A stretch of DNA of 64,000 nt from Guyanagaster necrorhizus. Lineage: Eukaryota; Basidiomycota; Agaricomycetes; Agaricales; Physalacriaceae. The stretch spans positions 124,001-188,000 of the forward strand of contig NW_025064918.1 in NCBI RefSeq assembly GCF_019112545.1, given 5' to 3'. The notes beneath the pieces are model-generated. The model saw only the letters and a program-made list of their open reading frames with translations. It was not told where the DNA came from and did no database searches. This document shows, one piece after another, positions 12,512 to 24,276 of this stretch. The stretch's first letter is position 1; every line of letters begins with the position of its first letter. The position numbers and the translations under genes were made by a program.

Positions 12512-13790
12512 TCATCTGATCCTCCACTCAACCTCTGATGCTTTTTTACTAGAGAAATAGCCTTTGCTCCTAGCCTCAAGATCCAAGAGCAGAATATCAT
12601 TGATGAGCTTGTTCACAGGCTCAATGCATACAGCTTTGAGAGAATCAAGTCCTACTTTTTCAGAGTGACAGTCATCAACCTCTGAGAGTGAAATAATTGG
12701 ATGCACATCTGTCTTTTAAATGCAGACCTTTATATGTCTCTTCAGATGCTTACCTCACTTGAAGTGCTTTTTACATTCTTTATACATATAAAGGTATCAT
12801 CTCTTGATCTTTTCAGGACCATTCTCTATTTTCACTCCAAACAGAATGAATGGAAGTGCCATGTGAGACATTGCTACAGTATGACTGCCTTCATCAAACT
12901 CTGCAGCCACAGGGACTTGCCTTCTGTGACTTTTCTTACTGTGATTCACAATAGACTGTAGCTCATCTTCATCATCATCTTTCTTGCTGAGATGCTTTAT
13001 TGATGTGGTTGATCAAGTTCTTCTCCTTTTGGATATCACAGTCAAAGGTTCTGGACTAGAGCAGTAGATCAAACCAGAATCCAATTTATTGTCATCAGAT
13101 CCCAATAGTGATAAATTGTGTGAAGAGCCCACATACAAGTTAGAGGCTGAGGACACTTGCAAGTCAGACTGTACTCTTTTATGTTTCTTGCTAGATAGCA
13201 AGAAGTCCTGATAAGTGGACTATGCATTTGCCACAGTATAAAGTGATGTGTCAGAAAGATGCTCTGAAAGGTATAAAGGGAGTGATGAGAATGATAATAT
13301 GAGATCTGCTATGTTGACCCACAATGGTGGTGTTGAAAGTCACTGTAGTGAAGTGGATGGTGTCTGGCCAAAAGCTCTGAGAAGATCCAAGGAAAATGAT
13401 GAAGAGTCACTAGAAATGAAAGATGAGTCTGTCATTAACAGCTTGGGAAGGCTATATCCTTTAGAGCAGTGATTTTCCAAAAGCATCTCCAGAAAAAGAG
13501 CTTCATCCTGATTGAAATCAAACTAGAAGAGATAGTTGTATAGATAGTCATGAGAAAACAAAGCAAGTGAAGATTGGATTCAATTTTCTGTCTGATTAAG
13601 TGGTCAGAAGTGTGGAATTCCCTCTGTATGCTCAAAGTTATTATATGAGTGATCACCCATCTGAATAGCAGTGGTAGTGGTTGATGGTGAAGATTACTGA
13701 AAACAGCAGAGGCAAAATCACCTCTTTTTGAAGAACAATCCATGAGATATTTGGGTTTCTGGATCAGTTTGGCCAGAAACATCTGAATCT
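12512..13790 (-). pseudogene. Decayed gene, possibly a C2H2 zinc-finger regulator
   Basis: Several minus-strand frames look like pieces of one gene: 13013-13201 (Ser-rich, ending in a basic KRRRT), a stretch near 12830-12930 reading MALPFILFGVKIENGPEKIK, and 12512-12706 (SLSEVDDCHSEKVG). Around 12725-12790 the translation KECKKHF..GKHLKRHI has the spacing of a C2H2 finger; one expected cysteine codon reads Tyr and a stop lies inside. The region upstream (13202-13790) is Ser/Thr/Asn-rich and could be the N-terminal part. It lies between LTR remnants of opposite orientation. Frames are broken, so it is not functional. The identification is tentative. Confidence 0.35.
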
Positions 13791-13799
13791 ACCTCAGAA

Positions 13800-14370
13800 T
13801 TGAAACTCAACTCCATGAACATATCTGAAAAAGACCAATGCATACAAGACACACTTCTCAATTCCTTCTGTCTCACCATGCTGGATGTCTGAAAAAGTTT
13901 TCAAGCATGTCAATGACATCTTCTTGTACCAATAGTACATACAGAGAGTATGAGTGATGAAGATGTGGGTGCATGCATAAGTTAAAAAGTGATACAGCAA
14001 AGAACTATCTACTAATCACATCTACACCAATTTACACATACAACACTTTTAGTTCATTGGAGGATTATAATGTGATAAGAGTAGTAGATGGCAATACAAT
14101 TGTATCTTCAGTGATCCACTGCATGCAAATAGCAATACATATGTATAATGATCTGAGATCTCTCTAAGTCTCAAAGCTTTTGTTTTAAAACAAGAGAGAC
14201 AATGAATGTTGCCAGGCCTCAAGGCAAAGATACTGTATCACCACACAATACTCTGAAACACTTTCACAAAACTCTCTAAGTCTCAAGCACTACTCAGACC
14301 AAACTTAAATTCCTAACAAATACAATATATAACTTAAAGCTTCATGCTCTAAGCAGAAATCTTTCACAAC
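13800..14370. repeat. Repeat X, left copy
   Basis: This region resembles 31871-32300 in the same orientation. Shared landmarks include CTCTCTAAGTCTCAAAGC against TTCTCTAAGTTTAAAAGC, and a CATGCTCTAAGCAGAAAT against CATGCTCTGAGTAGAAAT block near the right end. It has no coding signal I recognise. It may be an LTR or non-coding part of another retroelement. Similarity is moderate, roughly two thirds by eye. Confidence 0.45.
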
Positions 14371-14374
14371 TTAG

Positions 14375-14717
14375 CTCTACAGGCAACTATTGTCTTTTTG
14401 TCATGCCTACTACTTATTGTCCAATAACAATACCTACAGGACTATCACTATAAAGAGAGTTGGTATAAGTTGCAGTTGTCTTGGCTAAGACTGCACTGTT
14501 GCACAGTTATTCTATGCAGTCAGCATACTAATACTGGCTGTATCATATGGTGATGAGTAAGATGCATATAGTATTATCATGTATATATCATCTGTAATTC
14601 TATGTGACAGAGTTTTCACATAGCTGAGAGCATTGATTTGTCAGAGATTATTGGAATTTTATAAGCATCAGCTTACTAAGCATTGAGAGATTATAATTAG
14701 AGGTTAAAATCATAACA
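14375..14717 (-). repeat. Second-family LTR, inverted and truncated
   Basis: On the minus strand it begins TGTTATGATTTTAACC, the second-family LTR start, and runs along sequence similar to 11760-12000. It stops after a TGCCTGTAGAGC block, where repeat X begins. The right edge (CATAACA, 14711-14717) is followed by a pyrimidine-rich stretch that is a polypurine tract on the minus strand, so this was a 3' LTR. Confidence 0.6.
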
Positions 14718-15480
14718 TTACCTTCTCTTTAAAGTAATCATCCTCAATTGCTCAAAAGAGTCTTGAGAATAAGATATTGATCTCATCTCACTTATCAATT
14801 TCCATCAAAGTATCATGCATCCTGTCTAAAAGGTGCTTTTGGACTGCAAAGGTTTTCATCTTGATTTTGTTGATGTCCTTCTATATGTACAACTTCTTGG
14901 CCTCAAACAGATATTCCTTGAGTTTGAAGAGGAGCTTCTGAGTTCTGATATAGTCTGTCTTGTCAAATATCAGTCATTTCAGCCTGAAGTTGTTGACTGT
15001 TATAAGCAGATTCTGTGTCACATAGTATTTTGTTATGAGTCTCTTCACATGTGGGAGATTCTTTTCAACATACCAACAGTTCTCCTTGTTACTGTATCTC
15101 TTGAAGTGAACTAGAAACTATCATTTTCTGTAATGAATTTTGTCATTGAGGATTGCATCAATCTTGTATTTATTTTTATTGTTTATGATCATCAGCTTTA
15201 GTAGTGATAGTGTCTTCTAATGAGAGATTTCTGCTGCTTGAAACAGTTTGAGTAGGTTCTCATTAAAGATAAAATGAATTTTATATGTCTTTAAAATAGA
15301 TAATTTATAGACTCTATCATCTACTTTCTTTACAATCTTGAAGAGATCTTCAAATTTATTGTCTAATTTCTTCATCTTACTATTCATTTTCAGATTCTTC
15401 ATGTCTAGCATCACTAAGTTTCTCAGCTGATAGTCTCTCACTAGTGTCTTTCTCTTATTGTACTGTTTTTTTATAGATTA
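14718..15480 (-). pseudogene. Minus-strand Ty3-like integrase C-terminal part (interrupted by element B)
   Basis: Minus-strand frames at 15217-15441 read like the post-catalytic part of a Ty3 integrase: VMLDMKNLKM, then KKLDNKFEDLFKIVKKVDDRVYKL and an IHFIFNENLLKLF motif. Element B inserted at 15480. The upstream part continues at 31755-31870, reading VKDFAAEMKKIYNKIKCALN. It sits directly inside the 3' LTR at 14375-14717, as expected for the end of pol. Stops are present and only this fragment remains. Confidence 0.6.
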
Positions 15481-15951
15481 TGTTATGATTTTTTTCTATT
15501 TTTTTCCTTTCTTCTCATAGGATTGACTCCTATTTATGCTTAGTCAGAGTGCCTAGACCAGTGTTTAAGACTGTAGGATTGGCTTAGTCATCACAACAAG
15601 CCCAATTGGCTATTGTCTTTCAATGCAACAGCATTGCCTGATGATGCACAATGACACTATTGTAGACAGTAGTGATGCTCAAGGACAATGTGCATAATTA
15701 CCAGCACAGACATAATAAGTAGAAATATTTATAATAATACTATAACCTGTATATAAGTAGGATAGCTCTTGCTGGAGTAATCCCAGCTTCAAGCTAAAGT
15801 TTATTCATATCACTCTACTCTCAAGCCAGTCTTAAGACCTTGTCACATCATGATCTATATTCACATTAAGTGGACTCTGATATTTCACTCAAAGTGCAAA
15901 GTGATGTTAGTTTATCATGTGTTTAGAATCATGTGCAGCTTGGGTCTAACA
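15481..15951 (+). repeat. 5' LTR of element B
   Basis: A 471-bp LTR, TGTTATGATT to GGTCTAACA. TATATAAG (15750-15757) lies 35 bp before the predicted transcript start box AGCTTCAAGCTAA (15785-15797). Confidence 0.9.
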
Positions 15952-15965
15952 ATTAGCTTGAAGCT
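15952..15965 (+). other. Primer-binding site of element B
   Basis: ATTAGCTTGAAGCT abuts the LTR. Its reverse complement contains AGCTTCAAGCTAA, identical to the 13-nt box at 15785-15797. This is the cleanest example in the window of complementarity between the primer-binding site and the predicted transcript 5' end. Confidence 0.75.
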
Positions 15966-16008
15966 TCATCTTCTCTTTTCTCATGCACTATAGTGTGGAG
16001 GAAACCAA

Positions 16009-19000
16009 ATGCTATCTATCAATGCATCAGACTCCAACTTTGATCATGAGTTCTTCAAACTCCTTGCATCCATCATTGGAACACTGTTAGGATTATTGGT
16101 GATCATACAGCTGTGCCATAGATACCAATCAATCACAACATGGGCAGTTAGACACTACCACAAATTTCAGAATATCTGACATATCTTATGAAATGTAACC
16201 CTGGACCTCTCACTCTATGACATCCCCAAATCCCAAAGAATGTCCCATCAGCCTGTGGAGCACCTCTTACCAGAAGCCAGGCCTAGCAGCATACATATGG
16301 GAGATGTTCAAGAAGAAGAAAGACACTGATACTCTCTACAATGATCAGACAGCAGGAACTGAAACCCTCATCTCACAGGATTCTGGAACCCATGGGTCCT
16401 GCCCCCCATCTCTAACCACAAAGACAAAGACCTTCCCTTAAACTTCTTTGAGGACTCACTGTCCTCTGAGCCTTCCACCATCAGCAGAACCTCTGGGATT
16501 GCTAACCACACCTGGGACTCCCTTGATGTCACTAGAGTGGCTTCAAGATCCAGAAGTATTTTGCTGCACACAGGAAACTCCAATCACAGATCTCTCTATG
16601 CAACCCCATCAGAAAGTCCCAACCATTCCCACTACAGTGACCATGGGATGGGCCAGTCATCAACTGAGTTAGCATGCATCACAGCAGAAGATGCCAGAGC
16701 TGAGACCATTCATCACTTATTCCCAGACTGGGACCTCAATATTTCCTTTAACTTTGATGATACATAGTGACAATACTATTGACTATGAGATGAGCAAGTC
16801 CAGGCTGATTCCAAGCAAGCCTGAGAAGACCTTGCAGAGCATACCTAAGCAGAGGCTCAGTGAGAGCTTGAAGAAGCAGAGTACAATAGATAGAGGTGCC
16901 AGCAGCAGTGAGAAGTCCAGGCTGCCTGTCTGGGAAGTGGTTCCCCAGGCTGATATGGCCTCTGCTCTGAGCTCTCTATCTCAGTCTTTCAAGAATCCAG
17001 CACCATCAAAAGCAACCCATGGATAGGACCCTATAGTCCTGTCACTCCAAGTGAGGTCAACCAAAGGGAAAATGGGGATAGTATCCCCTACCCTCCTTAA
17101 TGAACTATCAGCCTCAAAACCCTTGAATATCCCCCCTTCCAACATACTCCTAGTCTCAACATCACCCAGCAGGATAACAAGTTCATCCTTGACTACTATA
17201 GACTATGAGTACCTCTCAATGCTCATGTCTCTGACTAGGCTCTCCAAGGATTCCTTGGAAGCTGAGTTGCTTGACAGTTCCTCAATGAGAGGTTTTACAG
17301 AAACTTCTGAGTCCATAGCCAGGACTTGGAGACAGCACAAATGCATAGTGGCAATAGGTACAATGTTGAGATTAGAGCTGGTCCCTGAGCAGGCCTCTCT
17401 ACCACCTCCATTGAAGCAGAGCCCAGTACTCAGCCCCAGCAGCTCTCTCATGACAATCAGACCCTCTGCAGGGAGCATCTTTGGCCAGCCCATTGCTTCC
17501 CTCCTCAGAGAGGGCAACAAGGATGACAACAATAAGGACAGCAAGGAAACAGAGAGCAGTGAGGAGCCACATAGATTTGTGGACTACATTCTGGAAGACA
17601 CAGATGAAGAAGCCTTGAAAGAAGAAATACAGAGGGCAAGGGTTGGAAAATATCAAGACCTGTATGAAACAGGGGTAACCTTTCTATGATGTGATGTCCA
17701 GTGGTTGGCATCACAGATGGGACTTTTATATATTAATGCAGAACCAGAAGAACAGTGGGATCTCTTGCAATATTCTGCCACTAAATATGCTATTGACACT
17801 TACAACAACTGACATCTGAAGGATCAGCTCCAAGGGCTGCCATTGTACAGATCAAGATTCAATATTCAACTAATACTATGGTCACCACTCATCACCTTAA
17901 AACAAGCTGTATACATAGCTCCCTCAATATGAAGCCAATATTCATACTCTATTCCATCAGTCTGATCCTCAGCCACTCAGCTTTTGCACTCCTGACTACA
18001 GCTGACAATCTGACCAATCAGCACCCAAAACCCCTGGACTGGCAAGGAAAGCCATCTTCTCAGCATTTAGCTATCACCAGATGAGGCCACAGGCAGTGAT
18101 ACTAGAAAAAAACTGGTCTATAACAACCTGAAAGCAGTCCAATTAGGCTTCACCATATGAGACAGAGTAATCATGTGAAAAGAAGCTGCTCCACAAGAGA
18201 GCCCTGTCATGGATGACAGATCCCTCTATTCATTCCCTGGACTGCCAACCAATTGGCAATGACTGCCCTTCAATGAGTGGCACAACCCAATGAGACCCCT
18301 CCCCAAGAATGCCACCATTCTCCAGTGTAAACCTGATCTACTCTGAAAGCCTTATTCCTTTAAGGGAGCCTCCAATGATATCAACCAATTTCTTATAGAC
18401 TGTGAGCAATATTTTGAGGTCTACACTGCATATCTAGGAATGGATATGAACCATATCATCTTTGCTGCCTCTTATCTAGAAGACAAAGCCAAAACATGGT
18501 GGATCCTGATCTCCTCAAATTTCTGATCCACTACAAGAGAACACTACTGATATCTCTTATGGCCAGTCTTCAAGCAAATGTTAAATGACAAATTTATTGA
18601 TCTGGCAGTGCAGGAAGTGCATAAGCAGAAGATTAAGAAATGGAAGATAGAAGATAAGTCAGCAACAGACTACTTCAACAAGCTAGAGAGGCTTGCCAAG
18701 CTTGCTGGAATATGAGATGACATCACTAATGATAGGTGAATGGTTGAGGCCCTCAAGAGAGGATCACCACCCTCATACATCACAATAGTCTCAGCCATCA
18801 GGAAATTCATCCTGAAGGGCTATGACAAATGGAAAGAAAGAATCATCAAGATGTACAAGGAGCAGCAATGACAGAAGATAGAACAGTCTATGCTACAGGA
18901 CTATCAAAAACCAAACTCACCCTTGGGCTTGAGATCAAAGCCTAACAATATATCCAATACTACTAAATCAGGATCCTTGATAGCCACTCCCTCATATGGC

Positions 19001-19240
19001 ATGCAGAAGATGGGAACAGGAACCACATATACAGGGGTGGAGAAGCCTATGGACATAGATCAACTAAAAAAGGAAGGCAAATGCTTTAATTGTGGCCAGA
19101 AAGGTCACATGTTAAAGGATTGCCCAAAGAAGAAATGCATTCAGAAAGATATCTAGGCCTAGATCACTGAGCTGCAAAGAGAAGCAGAGAAGCTTAGTGT
19201 CAAGATAAAGATCAAAGAAGTAAAAGATAGGGCCAACCAG
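16009..19240 (+). pseudogene. Element B gag: hydrophobic N-terminus, long linker, capsid, zinc knuckle
   Basis: Starts at ATG 16009 (context GAAACCAAATG). Residues 17-36 read FFKLLASIIGTLLGLLVIIQ, a strongly hydrophobic segment, followed by RYQSITTWAVRHYH. A long region follows with identifiable blocks shared with C and D, such as NAHVSD.ALQGFLGS.VA.QFLN (about 17220-17290), and in the +1 frame an acidic block with EDTDEEALKEE (about 17600). The capsid core is at about 18340-18880 and the zinc knuckle, intact as CFNCGQKGHMLKDC, is at about 19081-19122. Stops and at least one frame change break it. The particle-forming role is inferred from the family. Confidence 0.78.
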
Positions 19241-19379
19241 TGAGTAATTTCACTAAGTCAGCCAAAGGACTTCATAGTGTGCAAACCATAGCTGCTGGAT
19301 AGACTAATAGTACTTCTGTAGTTACCACTATGTCTAACTTATGCATGCATTTGAATATACCCAAATCAATCTCTACTTT

Positions 19380-20973
19380 ACACACTAAAGAATTGCCAAA
19401 GAAAGAAACTCAAACACCCACAGGCCAAACAGGGGGAGAGACCTCCACTAAATAGCTCAAACCATTCAACACTGAATGGATCTGAAGGGCCATCAAGAAA
19501 GCCAGAATATAAAAAGCCACAAAGGCTGTACTCAAAAACTGGGTACATAAGATCCAAGTGGAGAAAGTCATTGATGAGATGATCAAAGAGATAAAGAAGG
19601 CCAAATGATGTTGAGCCTTAGAATGGCTCAATGAATTATATAGACCATAGAGATATATCTGACACACCAAGATCCAGAAATGAGACTTAACAGTCAAAGC
19701 CCAAATTGAGACACTCACCAACCAGTCAACACATACAGTGACCATACTAGTTGACAGCAGATGCACTGGCAGCTTGATCAACTGCACTTTTATCAATAGG
19801 CACCAGCTCTCCACTCAAGTCACCACTGCTCTAATCTCAGTTTACAATGCTGACAGAACTAAGAACCAAGCTGGCTTGATAATGGAGTTCATCAAATTAC
19901 AAGTCACCATCAGAGATCACTCCAAACAGATTGACCTAGCCATCACTGATCTTGGAACTAAGGTATTCCTCAGACATGACTGGTTGATCCATCATAACCC
20001 TCTGATCAACTGAAAAACCAGAAGGAACACCTTCACATGGTGTAAATATTGAAAGATTCTGTTTGAATTATCAGATGAGGATCCTGATGACTATTGGGAT
20101 GAAGAAATGGAAGACAGAGAAACTATACTTGCCATCAACATCCAATAGGCTCTACACATACAAGCCATGCATCATACCAATGATCTAGCAGCAAAAGCAG
20201 CCAAAGGAAAAAAAAAGAAGATATTTGAAGAAATAATGCCTGAGTAGACTCAGGATTATCAGGACCTTTTTGAAAAGGAAAGCTTCAATGAGCTTTCAGA
20301 ATCCAAGCTATGGGTGAGACCATGCTATTGAGCTTATCTCCAATGCTAATGCCAACTTAGACTGCAAGACCTATCCACTCAAGAACAATGAGCAACAGAA
20401 GCTCAACAAGTTTCTGGATGAGAATTTGTCTAGTGGAAGAATCTGATCATCCAAGTTGCCCATAGCCTCCCTGTTTTTCTTTGTCAAAAAGAAGAATGGA
20501 AAGCTTCAACCAGTCTAAGATTATCAAAAGCTGAATAAAATAACCATCAAAAACTGCTATCCCCTCTCACTGATCTCAGAGTTAATGGATAAACTCCAGA
20601 GCACCAAATACTACATGAAGCTGGATGTCCAATGGAAGTATAACAACATTCACATCAAGGAAGGAGATGAATGGAAGGCCACCTTCAGAATGAATTACAG
20701 GCTGTTGAAACTCACTGTCATATTCTTCAAGCTTATAAATTTGCCAGCCACTTTTCAGTGGATGATAAACAACATTTTTAAAAACCTCATTGCCACTAGA
20801 AAAGTGACCATTTACCTTGACAATATTCTCATCATGTTGAAAACCAAAGAAGAACATCAAGGACTGGTATAAAAGATCTTAGCCCTAATGAGGAAGCATA
20901 AGCTCTTCCTCAAAGTGGAGAAGTGCAAGTTTGAGGTATTAGAAATAAAGTATCTGAGAGTTATTATCAGTGA
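19380..20973 (+). pseudogene. Element B pol, 5' part: protease and first part of RT
   Basis: The retropepsin-like region at 19738-20013 reads ILVDSRCTGSLIN (active-site Asp kept) and FLRHDWLIHHNPLIN. Reverse transcriptase begins at about 20330 and includes MKLDVQWKYNNIHIKEGDEW and the active site at about 20815 as YLDN rather than YLDD. Element C inserted right after the motif continuing into ISEGS, at 20974-20978 (TSD ATGGA), and pol resumes at 29083. Stops are present before the insertion point, so decay also affected this copy. Confidence 0.85.
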
Positions 20974-20978
20974 ATGGA

Positions 20979-21417
20979 TGTTAAGCCCAAGCATCACATG
21001 ATCCAGGACACATGATAAACAGGCATCCCTTCGCACTTTGAGAGATCACCTGAGTCCACTTATATATGTCTTCAGCTTGTTGTGTCACAAGGCCACAGAA
21101 TAGCTCGAGAGTAGAATGGTATGAATATAAACTTTAGCTTGAAGCTGGGGTATACCAGCGAGAGCTGTTGGTCTTAAATACTATACAGAGGAGTCTAATA
21201 ATATCGCTACTAATTGTATCGGTCTGTGTCCATGGTACTCATTGCCCTTGAGCATTGTTACCATACATAAAAGGAGTGCTTGTGTCATCATTGGGCTTGA
21301 TTGTCGAGACAATTGATGGTTGTGCTGACTAAGCCCTCCCATGGTCCTGTGCCTTCTGACTAAGCATAAATAGGAGTAGAAGATGATAAATAGGAAAAAT
21401 AGAGAAAAATCATAACA
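20979..21417 (-). repeat. 3' LTR of element C
   Basis: A 439-bp LTR. Compared by eye with 28644-29082 it has 22 differing bases, all transitions and no gaps, about 95% identity. The adjoining stretch 21418-21434 is TTACCCCCTCCTTAAGA on the plus strand, a polypurine tract on the element's own strand. Confidence 0.93.
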
Positions 21418-21449
21418 TTACCCCCTCCTTAAGACCATCATCCTGATGG

Positions 21450-21999
21450 CTTAATTAAGGGATAATTCATATTCATATATGGCAGCGTCTGCCAACATTT
21501 GTTTTTCGTTAATCCATTGGTTGGATTCTGGGCCGTAACCCTTCTAGCTGACGAGGTAATCCACAGTTGTCATCATGCCACCACCATGTGCTTTGACTTT
21601 CCGGAGTTTGTGATTGAGGACTTGGTCGATCTCATAATGTTCTTCATTGTCGATTAGGTCCAGCAGAGGTAGTGGTGGGCATTCCTGATTTGGGAAGGCC
21701 AGGGTGATGTATGGATGTAGGAGTGTTTTGTTGAACACATCATGGACCTTCCATCCAACAGGGAGGCGGAGTTTGTAGGTGCTTTCCTCGACTTTTGCTA
21801 TAATTGGGAAGGGGCCAGTTTGTTTGTCAGTGAGTTTTTGTTTTGGTTGAGGTAAATGAAGGTTTGTTGTATCCAGCCATACTTTGTCATTGACATTGTA
21901 TGTGTGTGCTGGTCTGCGATGTTTATCATATTGCTTTTTCATTGTTGACGCAGCCTTTTTAAGGGCACATTTGGTTTCGATGTGAATGTTTGCTATCAT
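21450..21999 (-). pseudogene. Element C integrase C-terminal region and chromodomain
   Basis: The frame 21544-21999 covers the region after the integrase core: KKQYDKHRRPAHTYNVNDKV, a GPF-type block (TGPFPIIAKVEESTYKL), then the chromodomain start YEIDQVLNHKLRK and VDYLVS. A TAG stop at 21544-21546 replaces the Trp codon of the chromodomain motif. Beyond the stop the frame continues KGYGPESNQWI. In chromoviruses this domain binds methylated histone H3 and steers integration. The nonsense change removes its second half. Confidence 0.85.
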
Positions 22000-22185
22000 T
22001 GTAGCGAAATCTAGAGAGGCAGGTGTTGTTGTTTTGTGGTGTGCAGTTTGAGTAACATGTGAGTGTCACCCATGATTGACGAAGAATGGTGTTTGCTCTG
22101 TGGCTGAGTGAACTCAGTTATTATGTTGGAAGGCCACTAATGCCAGCCATTCTACCCAGTTGTCCTGACGATAGTTGATAAACAG

Positions 22186-22650
22186 TCAGAGGTATTTTTC
22201 AACCTTCTGATTCATATGTTCGGTTTGACTGTCAGTCTGTGGGTGATAGGCTGTAGACGCATTTTGCCTGATGTTGAGCAGCTTATATAGGTCATCGAGG
22301 AATTTCGAGATGAATTGGGGCCTATGGTTGGAGATTACTACCTGGGGCATTCCATATTTGGCGTATACCTCATCTTGTAGTATTTTGGCCCAGCCTTTGG
22401 AGGTCAACTTGGTGGAGCACACAATTGGAATAATGGTTTTTGAAAATTGATCGACTATGACGAGGATCATGTCATAGCCATTACAATCAGGTAATCTGGT
22501 GATCATGTTGACTGATATATGGGTCCATGGGCATGACGGTATCTCGTTTGGATGTAGGGGGGCTGCTTTTGACTGGGTTGAGGCTTTTCCTTGCTGACAC
22601 ATCTCACAGGCTTTGATGTATGTTGTGACATCGTTCTCTAATTTGGGCCA
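22186..22650 (-). pseudogene. Element C integrase core
   Basis: The minus-strand frame 22186-22602 holds the integrase catalytic core: CPWTHISVNMITRLPD near the start, KYGMPQVVISNHRPQFISKF in the middle and STAYHPQTDSQTEHMNQ near the end. Two catalytic positions read Asn instead of Asp (HISVN and VISN). The Glu in QTE is kept. Just upstream a cysteine pair (CQ...C) belongs to the HHCC zinc domain. These are G-to-A type changes. The enzyme would insert cDNA into the genome; this copy is predicted inactive. Confidence 0.87.
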
Positions 22651-23085
22651 CCAATAATTTCACAAAACAAGTTCTTTTGTCTTTGCGATGCCTGGATGTC
22701 CTGTGGTGACATGATCATGGCTCATGGTGATGATCTCACCACATAGGCTATGGTCTCACAGGATATAGATTCTCCTGTTATAGAGGATTAATCCTTCCTT
22801 CTTGGTCATTCCCTGCTCGTGATTGAGTGATGGGGCAATTTTTTGATCCCATTTGTGGGTGTCTTGGATTGCACTTTTGATCTGCTTGTGGATCTCTTCC
22901 TCTGTTAGCATGATCATTGTTCGAAAGTGCTCGGGCTATAGGATAGTGACCCCTGTGTTGTCGTCCACTCTCTGATTATGATCGGCCCAGCAGGATAGGA
23001 GGTCAGCCTTCTTGTTGGCTACTCCAGCCTTATGATATAGGGTGTATTGGTACTGGGTGAGCTCAGTGACCCATCAGGCTTGTCA

Positions 23086-23346
23086 TCAATTTAATTTCTG
23101 GGGTTGACAGAAATATCTGAGATTTTGATGATCTGTCCAGATCTCGAAGATCTCAGAGGCACCGATCAGATAATGTTGCCACTCTTCTAGGGTAAGCATT
23201 ATCGCTAGCAACTCCTTGTCATAAATCTTGTAGTTCCTCTCTGTTATGGTGAGTGCTTTGGAGAGGAAGGCTACTGGATGCCATTTCTTGTCCTGCTCTT
23301 GCGATAGTATCATGCCTATGGCTCCTTCACTGGAATCAGCTTCCAC
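23086..23346 (-). pseudogene. Element C RNase H
   Basis: The frame reads EADSSEGAIGMILSQEQDKK, WHPVAFLSKALTITERNY, EICDKELLAI-like (IYDKELLAIML) and FEIWTDHQNL, the typical Ty3 RNase H layout with D, E and D residues in place. It would degrade the RNA strand during reverse transcription. It follows the RT frame in the same phase after a stop near 23397. Confidence 0.87.
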
Positions 23347-23397
23347 ACGAAATCTCTCTTCCTGAGATGGTATGGTGAGGACTATATTGTTGGCTAG

Positions 23398-24237
23398 TCA
23401 CTTCTTTAGGTTCTCAAAGGTGTGCTGCTGTGGACTTCCCCACCCCCAAAGGGCATTCCTGGTGAGTTGAGTCATCAGGCAGACAATTTTACTGTAGTCC
23501 TGGATGAACCTTCGGTAGAAATTGGTAAACCCGAGGAAGGATTGCAACTCCTTTTTCTTGGTTGGCGTCGGCCATTCCATCACTCCCACCACCTTGACCG
23601 GGTCCATCCTGATGCTTCCCTCGCTAATGATCACTCTGAGGTATTCTGTTTCTAACACCTCGAACTCACATTTCTCTGCTTTGAGGAACAGCTTGTGTTT
23701 CCTCATGAGGGCAAGCACCTGTCGGACCAATTTGCGGTGTTCTTCTCTTGTCTGGGACATTATGAGAATGTCATCCAAATAGATGGTAACCTTTCTGGTG
23801 GCGATGAGGTCCTTGAATATGTCATTCATCATCCATTGAAAGGTGGCAGGGGAGTTGATTAGACCGAAGAACATAACAGTTGGTTTGAATAACCCTCGAT
23901 TGGTCCTAAAGGCTGCCTTCCACTCATCTCCTTCTTTGATTCGAATGTTGTTGTACCCCCAATGGATGTCAAGCTTCATGTAATATTTAGCCCCATGGAG
24001 TTTGTCCATCAACTCTGAGATCAGGGGTAAGGGGTACCGATTCTTGATTGTCATTTCATTCAGTTTGTGATAGTCTTGGATGGGTCGGAGTTTTCTGTCC
24101 TTCTTTTTTATGAAGAAAAAGGAGGATGCCATTGGGGATTTCAAGGGTTGAATATGTCCACTGGATAGGTTTTTGTCAAGGAATTTGTTGAGCTCCTGTT
24201 GTTCCTGGATGCCAAGGGGATAGGTTTTACAATCCAA
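23398..24237 (-). pseudogene. Element C reverse transcriptase
   Basis: A 279-codon open frame, the best-preserved RT in the window. The blocks run from IKKKDRKLRPIQDYHKLNEM through MKLDIHWGYNNIRIKEGDEW, FFGLINSPATFQWMMNDIF and the active site YLDDILIM (YLDD at 23770-23781), to GFTNFYRRFIQDYS. All main RT motifs are present and the YLDD box is intact, unlike elements A and B. It lies in the same frame as the protease but is separated from it by a stop near 24276. It makes element cDNA in the particle. By itself it looks catalytically sound; the element as a whole is not. Confidence 0.92.
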
Positions 24238-24276
24238 ATTAGCATTAGTGTTAGGGATTAGCTCGATGGCATAGTC

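Noticed and set aside
12701..12961. An 86-codon plus-strand frame
   Set aside because: It is antisense to the zinc-finger-like remnant and has no recognisable domain.
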